Assembly (NCBI RefSeq): GCF_002878395.1
Contig: NC_061115.1
Coordinates: 216,552,114 to 216,616,113 of the forward strand
Direction: 5' to 3'
Source: Capsicum annuum
Lineage: Eukaryota > Streptophyta > Magnoliopsida > Solanales > Solanaceae
Length of the DNA: 64,000 nucleotides
Made by a program: the position numbers and the translations under genes
Shown here: positions 33,981 through 45,790 of the stretch, one piece after another
Position numbering within the stretch: position 1 is the first letter of the stretch
Layout of the letters: every line of letters begins with the position of its first letter
The notes under the pieces: generated by a model
Told to the model about the DNA's origin: nothing
Databases searched by the model: none
Seen by the model: the letters and a program-made list of their open reading frames with translations, nothing else

Positions 33981-34582
33981 TTTAGGATCCCCCCTAGAAT
34001 GACCGCCATCATCATGTCTTACAACTCTTGCCCGTCTATCTCTATTCTGGTGAATAGGGAAAGAATTGAGTTTTTCCATCACAGTAGAGGTATCAGACAA
34101 GGAGATCCCATCTCCCCCTACCTCTTTATTTTATTTATGGAGCCTATTTATAGGAGAATAGAACATGAGGTAGATATCCTTAACTGGAAACCCATCTCCA
34201 TCAGTCAAAGGGGTACCCACCTATCTCATCTTTTATTTTGCTAATGACCTAACCCTTTTTCCTAAGGCCATTGAGAGTAGCTGGTGTAACTATTAGAAAT
34301 GTCCTTCATAGCTTCAGACTTCACTCTGGACAAAGGGTTAATCAATATAAATCCAAAGTAATCTTCTCCAGGAACTGTCCCCTAAAAATAAAGCCCTCTT
34401 CACAAATGTCGTCTCTATAGAATCTTATAATTCTTTTGGTAAATACTTGGGTTTCCCCATCCCACACAAGAGACCTTGCAATAGTGACTATAAGTTAATT
34501 ATTGATAACCTAAACTAAAAATTGGCAGGATGGAAAACAAACTTGCTCTCTATGGCTAGGAGAATTACCCTGGAAAATCTTC
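33981..34582 (+). pseudogene. L1-type LINE reverse transcriptase, fragment 2
   Basis: Contains RMTAIIMSYNSCPSISILVN, then HHSRGIRQGDPISPYLFILF, the hallmark turn of L1 reverse transcriptases. The following YADD-type region is broken: the text reads FC* at 34240, where FADDL is expected one frame over. The gypsy element interrupts it at 34583. Confidence 0.85.
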
Positions 34583-36945
34583 TGTAACACCCCACATTTT
34601 AAAGCTAGAAATCGAACCATCGTTACTACGTCTGTAAACTCTAATCCCATGATTTGTATTTAAATTCATGTGTCATGATATTCATCCTCATATTTGAAGT
34701 TCTTTCGAGGTGATAAATTTTCATAGGAATCAGTTAGAGTGAAGTTGAGCTAAGAGCATTTGATTCGGCTAAATCTTTGTATTCGATTCTACAAGGGTCA
34801 ACTTTGAACCTATATAACTTTTGATGAACGTATAATTTTTCAGCTCAAGACCCACCAAATTATAGATAATTGAGTTAGCTTTCCAACAATAATAATTTCG
34901 CCTTAATTCAATACCCGACCAAAAAGTTATGACATTTTTCATGAGAGGCAGTAAGCCAACGCGATAGCAAGGCGACGTATTGCCCTCCCTGATGCGATAT
35001 TTGACATGACCTAAAGCTGTTTCGCATTCTATTTTAATTTCTTAAGGGTCTAAGGACACTTTGGTCATATTTCCTCACCCAAAACCCATCCATAACACAA
35101 AATTTCAACCCGAAGGAGCATTAGTTGCCTCTTTATTCAATTTTCTATCAAAGAAAAACCCTAGCCACCTCCCAAGAAATAAGATTCAACTCTTCTTTTC
35201 CAAAATAAGAATTCAATCCTTTGAATTCAATATTCTCAAGAAAAGTTTCAAAATTAGGGTTCCATTCTTCAAAATAAGGAACTTAAGATACATGGGGTTT
35301 TCCTAAACTACATTGGCATGTTGAAATCATTTTGAGTAAGGTTTAAAGTTACGAAATCATATGTTTTCGAAGGGTTTTGAAATTACATTAATAAATATGC
35401 ATTGTGAACCCTTTTGGTGATAATGTTTTGGTCTTGAGGCCCTTTTCAAAAATTAATTTTTACTCGTATATATGTATGTATGCGGTTTGAGATTGAAAGT
35501 TGAATTGAGAGCATGAATGTCTATACCCCCTTTCTTGTTATAAAATTATTTGATTTTCACGTGTTATGATTTGATGAATTTCATATTTAGAAGCACGACA
35601 TAAAGGTTTTTGACTATTGTTTAAGGTTTGATATTGATTATAAACTGAAGAGAGGGCGTTATCTTATTTATAAATACTAGCAATGATTATTAAAAGAATT
35701 GCTTAGTTTACTACAAAGTAAATGACCATGACATGTTTAAGAATTGAAAGAGGAAATCTTTTTTTTTGCATATGTTTTCATGTACTTCGATATACAAATT
35801 CTCTTGTACTGTTTGAATGAATTAGTGGTCCAAACACTTTGTTTCCAATGAAGGGAATGTAATATGATAATATTTGGCGTAGACACATGACTTATAAATC
35901 TTGGTATGACGATACCAAATAGGTGAATGCGATGGAAGATTTAGAACAGACTAAAAATATAAATTTTACTCAGATTTTGAATTTAGAAAGATGCATGTTT
36001 AGAAAACGTTAAAAATAGGCTTAAAGAAAGTTAGATGGTTACCCGAAGATAGTACGAGTTGAGAAACTCAATGTTAGAAATTGTGATTTGCCGACACGGT
36101 TATGTGGTCTTTTGTACCTTGATTTATGTCATCCCAATTCGAGACTATGGTTAGGAGTCATGCTTTATGGTCTTGTGCACTACCATGACATGTTGATTTA
36201 ATTGGGGATCATGGCATGTTGTGTGCTCTTGCGTATCCCCCTATACTAATACTCCAATCTTTGTGACAAACTTGGATTGAAGGCTTGACCTCCAAGTCAA
36301 AGGTGGATTCCATATAGCCCATGAAATTACAGATTTTAAGGTGTGAAATATAGCTCAGAAGTAACATAAAGAGTGTTTCATGCTTTCAAACAAATGCTTC
36401 AAAGTCTTTAAAGTATGCCCATGTTTTTTTTCCTATATAGTATGTAAACTATTTTTATGAACCATTCTCACTTATTTTATATAAAAGTACATTACTTTGG
36501 ATTTCTTGGAGTGCTGGTATATTTGTATTGACCACCTATATTTCAGGATCTAAGGCCCAGTTCCAGGGTCTCGCTAAGCCGCAGATTTGTCCATCAAAGG
36601 TGTTTAGTTTGTGAGCCTCCCTTATTTTGAAAGGCCTATTTTCAAATCATTGTTATTTTATTTAGGTTTATGGTCTGACTGGGGGCCTTGTTCCAGCCTT
36701 AGATAGATATTGGTTTGAAATTGTTAGAGGTTTCACAAACTGGTGTTAGATGTTATTGAATGTTTATGGATTTCATTTTGTATTGTTCAGTGAGTTAAGA
36801 GGTTGACCATGTTCCATTTTGTTAACTTTTTGCATTTCTCTAAATTGTATGAATGTTGTGTATGATAGCCAGATAAAAAAGGGCGCCCGAGCCTACATGG
36901 TTCGGGATGCTCATCGCGGCCAAGGTCTCGACTTAGGTCATGACA
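34583..36945 (+). repeat. 5' LTR of the gypsy element
   Basis: 2363 bp, TGTAACACCCCACATTTTAA...GTCATGACA. Related to the LTR at 24470. Confidence 0.9.
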
Positions 36946-36949
36946 AACT

Positions 36950-36961
36950 TGGTATCAGAGC
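36950..36961 (+). other. Primer-binding site
   Basis: TGGTATCAGAGC, four bases after the LTR. A perfect match to the common plant initiator tRNA-Met site. Confidence 0.92.
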
Positions 36962-37154
36962 ACGGTTCATGGTCCCAGTGTGTCGACAAAATTGCATTGG
37001 GTAGAGTCATGTTTCTAAGTGTGTAGCGCGCAACACTTATAAGCTGGAGGCTACAAGGTGTTTAGGAATGTCTCTCTTCTTTTCATGATTTAGTTCGTGC
37101 TATAGTGTCTGAATTTTCTCTAATAAATGATTTCCTATATTTCAGAAAGTTATC

Positions 37155-38390
37155 ATGCCTCCCTGTAGATCCAATAAACAGAATGCCCAAGCTAAGGATG
37201 TCTGTCCTACTCATGGGATACAAACCCATAATAGAGCTCGTACCCCAAAGTTTGTTGCTACTTTGGGAGTTCCTCGTGTTCTGACTAGTCCACCTCGGGC
37301 TCCACATACTAGTGTTAATTGTCCCCAGCCTTCTCAGAGGAAAGTTTTGAATACTGAGTTCCGACAGTCCATCTATATGATTGCTAGGCTAGTAGTCTCT
37401 CAAATCTGTCGGTCTGAAGATGTGGGTTCTGTGTATGGTTCATCTGATGTTACACGAGTTGGTTAATTTATGAGGCTGAACTCACCTATATTTATCGGCA
37501 CGAAATTTGAGAAGGACCTCTAAGGGTTCATTGATGAACTAGAAATTTTTTTTAGAGTTATGCATTCGAATGAGGTTGAAAGGGTTGAGTTGGAAGCCCA
37601 TTAGTTGAAGGATGTGGCCAATCAGTGGTATAATGAATGAGAGAATTCGAAGGGTGGTAATGCTGAGCCTTCTGTGTGGGGAGAGTTTGTAAAGGCCTCC
37701 CTAGATTGCTTCTTCCCCAGGAATTAAGGGAAGCAAAGGCTAAAGAATTTTTAAATCTGAAGAAAGGGAAGATGAGTGAAAAAGCGTATACATTGAAGTT
37801 TACCCAGTTGTCCAGGTATGCTCTAGAATTAGCGGGTAGTATAAGAGCTCACATAAGAAAGTTTGTATCCGGCATCTCAGATGAATTGGTCTTGGAATGC
37901 AAGGAGCAATGCTGAATAAGGATATGGATTTCTCCAGGTTGTCAGTGCACATGCAGCAGGTACAAGAGCAAAAGAAGAGGTTGGCTGAGGTTAGGGAGAA
38001 AGAAAGAGAAGCTAAAAGTGTTAGGTCTACAGATCAAAATAACAGTCAGCACCAAGGTGGTGATTAGGGAAATAGGTGGTCTAAAAAGAAGTTTTGGAGT
38101 AATGATCAATCGTCAGCAAGTGCACCTGAGCCCAGGCCTTCGGGTGAACAATAGGTTCAATCAGGAGATAGGCCTGGATCTTATGGCACCCAATCCCAGG
38201 AGAGTGTGGTTCATTCTTTTAGGTTATGCCCTCGCTGTAGCAATTGTGGGAGGAATCATTGAGGGAAGTGTTATTCTGAGATTCATACGTGTTATTCTTA
38301 TGGCAAAGTGGGCCATTTTCAGAGGGACTGTCCCTCAACTGCAGGGAATATAGGGGGAGCTAAGACCCAAGCCGTGTCCACAACTCTTTC
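37155..38390 (+). pseudogene. Decayed gypsy gag
   Basis: Starts MPPCRSNKQNAQAKDV. A gag core follows (SPIFIGTKFEKDL, WGEFVKASL, then ELREAKAKEFLNLKKGKMSE and LSRYALELAGSIRAHIRKFV). A zinc-knuckle region near 38230-38340 has CPRCSNCGRNH and CYSYGKVGHFQRDC, in which one knuckle cysteine is Tyr. At least three stops and two frame changes separate these parts. No protease or reverse transcriptase follows. It cannot make a working capsid. Confidence 0.8.
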
Positions 38391-39471
38391 TTCTTAGGGT
38401 ACTACTTCAGTTGTCGATGGTGGTCGTAACTGATTATATGCCTTATCTAACCTCCAGGATACGGAGACCTCACAAGATATTGTTACGAGTATGTTATAGA
38501 TTTTATCCCATGATAGGTATGTATTTGGCATGTTTCATATGATAGGTGTTTTTAGAAAATAAGATGTGGAGTGTAGTGGTGAAAATAGTAGTTTAAGATT
38601 GTTAATGCATGTCTTGTGGAAAGAAATTAGTGGGCTTGATGCAATATTCAGAATAACCTAGGTTGGCAACTTGAGGAATAAGGAATGGATAATTATGATA
38701 TATACATACATACATATATATATATATATGTATGTATGTATATATACATGAGACTAGTGTTATAACGATGAATTATGGTTGTCATTAAGCGGATAAAAGC
38801 GTGGATAAAGGAGAATAAGTTGCCCTAGGTAACATGTTGTTAGATAAAGTTTTATGTGTATAAGTGTTTTGTGTACCTAGTTCCTATTCTTGAATTTTGT
38901 AGTATGAGGAAGTCTAAGGAGTTGTTGTGTGATGTTCTTTAGAGCTGAATTGAGGGAATATAGGTAGACGATATGTGCCTCTGGGATAGTTTTACAAATT
39001 TTATTATATTGTAGGTTATGTAATTAGTGGTCTAATGTTAGAATGTTAATTAGTGGAGAATGATGAAGTGTGTTATTTATTGTTTGGGCCATAGTTGAGT
39101 AGTGTTTAGAAGTTTTAGGCCTATTTGTAGTATCTTGTATGGTAGAGAATGTTTCTATTTCTTATCTTCCACGAAATCGTATTTTATTATTAGTACCAAT
39201 GTAAATCAGGCCTATGATCACCAAATAAATTCATACCATATGTTTTGATGATCATGATCCTTAGAACTCGTGTGCAAGGTCATCTTTATGTAAATTCTTA
39301 TTATCTCATGTTTTGAGCTTACACGTTTCACTAGGGGTTGTAATGAAGCTCGTATGATGCCATTGCATATTTTGTTGAGGAAAAATATTCAATGTGATAT
39401 CACATTCTTTATTCTACACTTTTCTAGCTTTAAAAAAAGTCCGTACCCATCATTCGGGGACGAATGATCCC
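38391..39471 (+). other. Non-coding internal remainder of the gypsy element
   Basis: No pol. Contains a palindromic TACA/TA/TGTA microsatellite at 38701-38748, and the CATTCGGGGACGAATGATCC motif just before the polypurine tract. Confidence 0.6.
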
Positions 39472-39484
39472 AAGGGAGAGATAA
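39472..39484 (+). other. Polypurine tract
   Basis: AAGGGAGAGATAA immediately before the 3' LTR. Confidence 0.8.
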
Positions 39485-41852
39485 TGTAACACACCAATTT
39501 TTAAGCTAGAAATCGAACTGTCGTTCCTACATGTGTAAACTCTAATCCCATAATTTATATTTAAATTAATGTTTCATGATCTACATCCTTGTGTTTGAAT
39601 TGCTTTCGAGTTGATAAATGTTCATAGGAAAAACTTAGAGCGAAGTTGAGCTAAGAGCATTTAATTCGGCTAAATTTTTGTATTTGATTCTACAAGGGTC
39701 TACTTTAAACATGTATAACTTTTGATGTACGTAGAATTTTGCAGCTATACCCACCAAATTGTAGATAATTGAGTTAGATTTCCAACGATACCAATTTCTC
39801 CTTAATTTGATACCCGAGTAAAAAGTTATGGTATTTTTCGTAAGAGGCAGTAAGCCGACGTGAGGCGTTTCTCTCCCCGATGCTATATTTGAAGCAAACT
39901 AAAGCTGTTTCACACGCTGTTTCAATTTTTGAAGGGTCTAGGGAACTTTGGTCATATTTCCTCACCCAAAATCTTTCCATAACACAAAATTTCAGCCCCA
40001 AGGAGCATTAGTTGCCTCTTTATTCAATTTTCTATCATAGAAAAACCCTAGCCACCTCTAAAGAAACAAGATTCAGCTCTTCTTCTCCAAAACTAGAATC
40101 CAAGCCTTTCAATTAAAGATTCTCAAGAAAAGTTTAAAGATTAGGGTTCCATTCTTCAAACTAAGGAACTTAAGGTACGTGGGGTTTTCCTAAACTACAT
40201 GGGCATGTTGAAATCATTTTGAGTAAGGTTTAAAGTTACGAAATCATATGTTTACAAAGGATTTTGAAATTACATTAACAAATATGCATTGTGAACCCTT
40301 TTGATAATAATTTTTTGGTCTTGACGCCTTCCCCAAAAATTTATTTTTGCTCGTATATATGTATGTATGCGGTTTGACATTGAAAGTTGAATTAAAAGCA
40401 TGAATGTCTATACCCCCTCTCTTGTTATAACATCACTTGATTTTCATATGTTATGATTTGATGAATTTCATATTTAGAAGCATCACATAAACATTTTTGA
40501 CTATCCTTTAAGGCTTGATATTGATTATAAACTGAAGAGAGGGCATTATCTTGTTTGTAAATATTATCGATGATTATTGGTAGAATTGCTTGGTTTGCTA
40601 TGAAGTAAATGACCACCACATGTTTAAGAACTGAAAGTGGAAATCTTTGCATATGTTTTCATGTACTTCGATATACAAATTCTCTTGTACTATTTGGATG
40701 AATTAGTGGTCCAAATACTTTGTTTTGAATGAAGGGATTGTAACATGATACTATAGGGCTTAGACATATGACTTGCAAGTCTTGGTATGGCAATGGCAAT
40801 ACCTAACAGATGAATGCCATGGAAGAATCAAAATAGAATAAAAATATAGATTTTACTCGTATTTTGAATTCAGAAAGATGCATGTTTGGAAAAGGTTAAA
40901 AATGGGCTTAAAGAGAGTTAGATGGTTACCTGAAGAAAGTACGAGTTGAGAAACTCAAAGCTAGAAATCATGATTTGTCGACACGGGGTTATGGTACCAT
41001 GTTGTGTGGTCTTTTGTACCTTGATTTATGTCGTCCCGATTTGGGACTATGGTTTGGAGCCATGATTTGTGGTCTTGTGCACTACCACGACATGTTGATT
41101 TGATTGGGGATCATGGCACCATGCTAGGTGTTCTTGCGTGTCACCCCTTAATGATACTCCAATCTTTGTGGCAAACTTGGATTGGAGGATTGACCGCCGA
41201 ATGAAGGGTGGATTCCATATAGCCCATGGAATTACATATTGTAGGGTGTACCATCTAGCTCAGAAGTAATATAAAGAGTGGTTCATGATTTCAAATAAAT
41301 ATTTCAAAGTCTTTAAAGAATGCCCATGTGTTTTTCCTATATCGTATGTAAACTTTTTTTTGATGAATCGCTCTCACTTATGATGTATAAAAGTACATTA
41401 CTTTGGATTGCTCTGTCTACCAGTACATTTGTATTGACCCCCTATATTTTAGGATCCGAGGCTCAGTCCCGGGGTCTCGCTAAGCCGTAGATTTGTCTTT
41501 TAGAGGTGTGAAGTTGGTGAGCCTCCCTTATTTCGGATGACCGATTTTCAAATCATTGTTATTTTTTTTTTGGTTTATGGTCAGACTAGGGACCTTGTCT
41601 AAGCCTTAGACAGAAGTTGATTTGAAATTTTTAGAGGTTTCACAGATTGGTGTTAGATATTGTTAAATGTTTTTGGGTTTCATTTCATATTGTTCAGTGA
41701 ATTAAGAGGTTGACCATGTTCCGTTTTGTTAACTTTCCGCATTTCTCTATATTTTATGAACGTTGTGTATAATAGCCAGATAGAAAAAGGTGCCCGAGCC
41801 TACATGGTTCGGGATGCTCTTTGTGACTAAGGTCTCATTTCGGGTAGTGACA
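39485..41852 (+). repeat. 3' LTR of the gypsy element
   Basis: 2368 bp, TGTAACACACCAATTTTTAA...GGGTAGTGACA, followed by TSD TCTTC. It has many scattered differences from the 5' LTR, so the insertion is old. Confidence 0.9.
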
Positions 41853-41857
41853 TCTTC

Positions 41858-43432
41858 CCCCAATAGCATCCCTACTCATGCTGCAATTCACCTCTATCCC
41901 TAGTAAAATCCTTGCTACCATTAATAGAACCCAGAGAAATATCGTTTGGGGCTCTACTCTGGAGAAAAAAAAGATGCACCTTGTCAGTTGGGACACTTTA
42001 CCCAACCTAAGAAGAAGGTGGCTTAAGGATGAAGAATGCAAACTCAGAAATGCTATAATACTTACCAGCCTTTCCCGAAGATACTTCCATAACCACAACA
42101 GTCTCTGGGCAAACATTCTTAGGGAAAGGTACCATTACAAGTCTCACTCCAATATACATAGCTCCTCCTGAATCTAGAAGAACATTCTTCTGGAAGGGGA
42201 ACACTGTAAACTGAGTGCCCAATGGGTAGTCCATAAGGGGGACAAAATCAAATTCTGGTTGAATAGATGGATCCCATATTGGGAACCCATAAGGAGTATG
42301 ATTCAAGAACCTCTTAGTGCCTCCTAGGTAAATCTTACTTTTGCTGATGTCTGAGATGGGGTTACTGGAAATTCCATATCTTTTATCTGGAGCTTCACCC
42401 AGAGTTGATCCTGACTATCAAATGTTCCTTCAGTTTTAACCCCAAAATCTCCAATGACCATCTGATATGGAGATTGAAATGCAATGGGCTTCAAAGATTT
42501 CTAGACTACCTTTTTCCAAAAAAATGGGGTAGGTGAGGGGTGGAGTAACACCCATGATATTGATTTGGGAAAACTCCACCCTATCAACTGGTCAAACACT
42601 TGGTCCAAACACAAGACTTCCAATTATGATCGTATTCTCAATTGGCACACCATTCTAGTTTTAAGCCTTTAGAGTATTTGAAAAAATAGAAATAGAAATG
42701 TGTTTGACAAGAAAAGAGATAAACCTTCTTCTCACCAGATAAATGAAAAATTTGTGGAGTATCTCCATCTAGCTTCAGTAAAGAGGTCCACCTCGACTTA
42801 CATTGAGACTAACATTAAGTGGAATCCTCCTCCAGGAACTCCTTCAAACTTAATATTGATGGCTCTTGTCATAGAAACCCTGGTAAAAGTAGCATGGGGA
42901 AGGAGGGGGAGTAGTGAGAAACAATGTTGGTGGCTGGATCAAGGATTTCTCCAAAGTTTATCCTTGGACCACTAACAATCACATGGATTTTCTAGCTCTC
43001 AGAGAAGGTTTGGAGTTAGTTGAAGAATTCCACCTAACTCCCATTGAAATTAACTTAACATTGATTCTCTTGAGGTTTTACACATGTTGTCATCTGGCAA
43101 TCTATTATATAATATTATCATTGATGATTGCTGGTCAAAACTAAAAAGTCTAGGAAACCTGATGGTGGACCACAACATTGGCCAAGTGGGGGATAGATTC
43201 TAATATTCAGCTAAGAAGAACACTTTTTGAAGTTCCACCTATGTGTGCTTACAAAGCGGTGTGGGTAGATATTGCAGGAGCTTATTTTGCTAGATCAATT
43301 AAAATTTGTAATGATCATTCCCAAGTGGAAACTCAAAGCTTTTTGTATTAAACCCCGACTGATTGCAATGGGGTGAACATTTGTTTTCTTTTATTTTATT
43401 GTAATGCAATGCCGGTTAACTAATAAAAAGAA
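41858..43432 (+). pseudogene. L1-type LINE, fragment 3: C-terminus, RNase H and tail
   Basis: The reverse transcriptase C-terminus reads LQFTSIPSKILATINRTQRN and WGSTLEKKKMHLVSWDTLPN, and SRRYFHNHNSLWANILRERY. At about 42815-43060 there is an RNase H-like domain, readable across frame changes (PPPGTPS, NNHMDFLALREGLELVEEFH). It ends with an AT-rich tail near TAATAAAAAG. Clear TSDs are not visible. Confidence 0.8.
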
Positions 43433-43881
43433 GAATTTCCTTAAATTGTTTTTTCCAGAAGCTTCCACTTATAATATAATACAATCCACTTGTAATATAA
43501 TACAATTTTACTATTTTAAAATGTCGAAAAGATATAGCAACTAAAAATTAGTTATTTACCAAAAAAAAATTATTCAAAAGATGATAATCTCATATTTGAT
43601 TAGAATTTTGGTAGGTAAATTAAGTTTTTTCTCTTGGGATTGTTAGTAATAAATATTCTTTTTTGTTTTAAAAAAATCAACATATTACCATGATTTAGAA
43701 CTTTTTATTTTTTTTTTCTACTCTCACTTCTATATATGTTGTATGAATTGTAAAATAGATCTTTTTTTCATATTTATTTATACTGTTGAAATTTGTAGAG
43801 TGAAGGATCAAAAATAAATTAAAGGTTTCCTAATAAAGTCTCCTAATATTTTTATTTTTATACCTGAACTAATGGATGTGA
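43433..43881 (+). repeat. Tandem unit U2, continued and truncated
   Basis: TTTCCTTAAATTGTT onward matches 27225-27640 of U1 (AGAAGCTTCCACTT, ATGTCGAAAAGATATAGCAA, TTGATTAGAATTTTGG). Homology stops at AATGGATGTG, where Tat/Ogre sequence begins. The RING gene of this unit is gone. Confidence 0.75.
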
Positions 43882-45790
43882 GCTGAAAAAAAAATGAGAG
43901 AGGCTTATTGTCAAAAACCCTTCAATGCGCCACTAGCCGAATAAGGTCTACGAATGCACTGGGCCTAATGAAGTAACTCAGTTTTGGGGCCATTAACTCA
44001 ACAATAATTTGTGAGAGTTTTGGATGGAAAGATCAGATAGTTTAATCCGATATGCATGTCATAATCATTAGAGTTGACTGTCATTTGCAGATAAACTTTT
44101 CTTTTATCTTTTTCAATGGGGACATTCATTGTCTTTTCTTTCTTTTATTTTTTATTTTTTTTATTTTTATTTTCTTGAGTCAGTTATCCAAATAAAATCA
44201 TTGTCATTTTTTCTCTTGTCTTTGAGTCAAGTCTATGTCAAAACAAGTGAGAAAAGACTTCAAAACTAGCTATTTGCTTCTTCAATTGTACAAAGCAAGA
44301 CAGAAAGGCCAACGCATGAAAAAGACATGATTGTGAGATAAAATGAGGCAAGCAGAAAGTTTTGTCAACAAATAAGTCTGAGAACTCATGAAATACCAAG
44401 GTTCCAAGTGGTCTATCTGAGAAGCATGGCAAAGCAGAGATACTGTATTTGTTTCAGTCACTCTTAATAATCTGAGTTTGGGTCAATGATTCAACAAGTC
44501 AATGATATATGTTAATGGTTGGAAGCAAGGTTAAAAGTGATGAGAGCAAGAACGATCGTCGCGAAACCAGCCACAAACCAGCTGCCATGTTTTTAACTCA
44601 CAAGTTTTCTTTGATGAAATAGGAAACATATTACCTTCAAAGCAGGGACTTCAGAGCATAAACATCAAGGGCTGCAATGCTTCACTTTTACAAATGCAAG
44701 AAGCAATATTGCTGCACAGGTTTGATGATAAAATCATGGTAAATAATTATCATCCTATATCCCTTAGAGACACACTTGTCCAGGGATTTCAGTTTTTATT
44801 TTCTAGGTGATACACTTCTTAAATTGAACCTTCACTCCTAGGAGACGTACCTTTTAGTCGAGTCATCCCCTTTGATTCCTATAAGACGTACCTTTTAGTC
44901 AAGTCATCTCCTTTGATTCCTATAAGACGTACCTTTTAGACGAGTCATCCCCTTTGATTCCTACAAGACGTACCTTTTAGTTGAGTCATCCCCCTTGATT
45001 CCTATAAGACGTACCTTTTAGTCGAGTCATCCCCCTTGATTCCTAGAAGACGTACCTTTTAGTCGAGTCATCTCCCTTGATTACTATAAGGCGTACCTTT
45101 TAGTTGAGTCATTCCCCTTGAACCCTAGAAGACGTACCTTTTAGTCGAGTCATTCCCTTGATTTCTATAAGACGTACCTTTTAGATGAGTCATCCCCTTT
45201 GATTCCTATAAGACGTACCTTTTAATCCACTCATCTCCCTTGACTCCCATAAGACGTACCTTTTAGTTGAGTCATTCCAATTAACTCATAGAACATGCAT
45301 TTTTTTGTTTGAGATAATTTTCTTTTTAGTTTTGATGTGATTTCAGGAGTTCGCCTAAAGAATAGGGTGAATACATGAAAATTCAAGTAAAAATGTGAAG
45401 AAATTGAAAGCCAATAGATTGAAAGTAGCAAGTAAGGAGCTAGCCTGGATAACAGGGTAAGGAGATTGAAAGCCAAGCAACAAGTTGAATAAATTGAAAG
45501 TCAGGAACCCGCCTGAAGAATAGGATGATGGAGTAGCAAGTGAAGAGTCCAAAAAATGTTGCGTAGATAGGATTTTGTAATTTAATTTATGTTTTAACTT
45601 GTAATGTTCATTTTTGATGTAATGACAGAGCCGCGGACCGAAACCTCGACGGGACCTCACTTGACTCTCCAACTCGGTTGTCCTTCTGTATTTTGTTACT
45701 TTCTTTGAATAATGGTCGTGACAAATTCTGTCACGTTGTCTACTTCTTTGTATGAAAACACGTTGTGTTTACATGCAAAGAGGAGCATGA
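43882..45790 (+). mobile_element. Tat/Ogre-type element, 3' untranslated region
   Basis: Lies directly upstream of an LTR (45791) in the same orientation and ends in a purine-rich GCAAAGAGGAGCATGA. I see no credible ORF. It contains a 41-bp minisatellite. The assignment rests on the LTR that follows. Confidence 0.6.
44843..45291 (+). repeat. 41-bp minisatellite, 11 copies
   Basis: Unit GACGTACCTTTTAGTCGAGT + CATCCCCTTTGATTCCTATAA, repeated head to tail 11 times; unit 8 is 40 bp and the last is incomplete. The variation is mainly at the TCGAG, CCCC and CCTATAA positions. It lies in the 3' untranslated region of the Tat/Ogre element. Confidence 0.95.

Larger units (their letters stand above)
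34583..41852 (+). mobile_element. Full-length gypsy element with internal deletion, nested in the LINE
   Basis: 7270 bp. LTRs at 34583-36945 (2363 bp) and 39485-41852 (2368 bp), TG...CA ends, TSD TCTTC at 34578-34582 and 41853-41857. The internal region is only 2.5 kb: a primer site, a stop-riddled gag and a polypurine tract, with all of pol missing. LTRs make up two thirds of the element. It is non-autonomous, and the LINE sequence is continuous when it is removed. Confidence 0.92.

Noticed and set aside
44843..45291. Regular 41-bp repeats suggesting a CRISPR array
   Set aside because: The repeats are head to tail with no unique spacers, and the DNA is plant nuclear. It is a minisatellite.
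45355..45672. 105-codon open frame antisense to the Tat 3' region
   Set aside because: It lies in untranslated element DNA and has low-complexity hydrophobic text without a motif.
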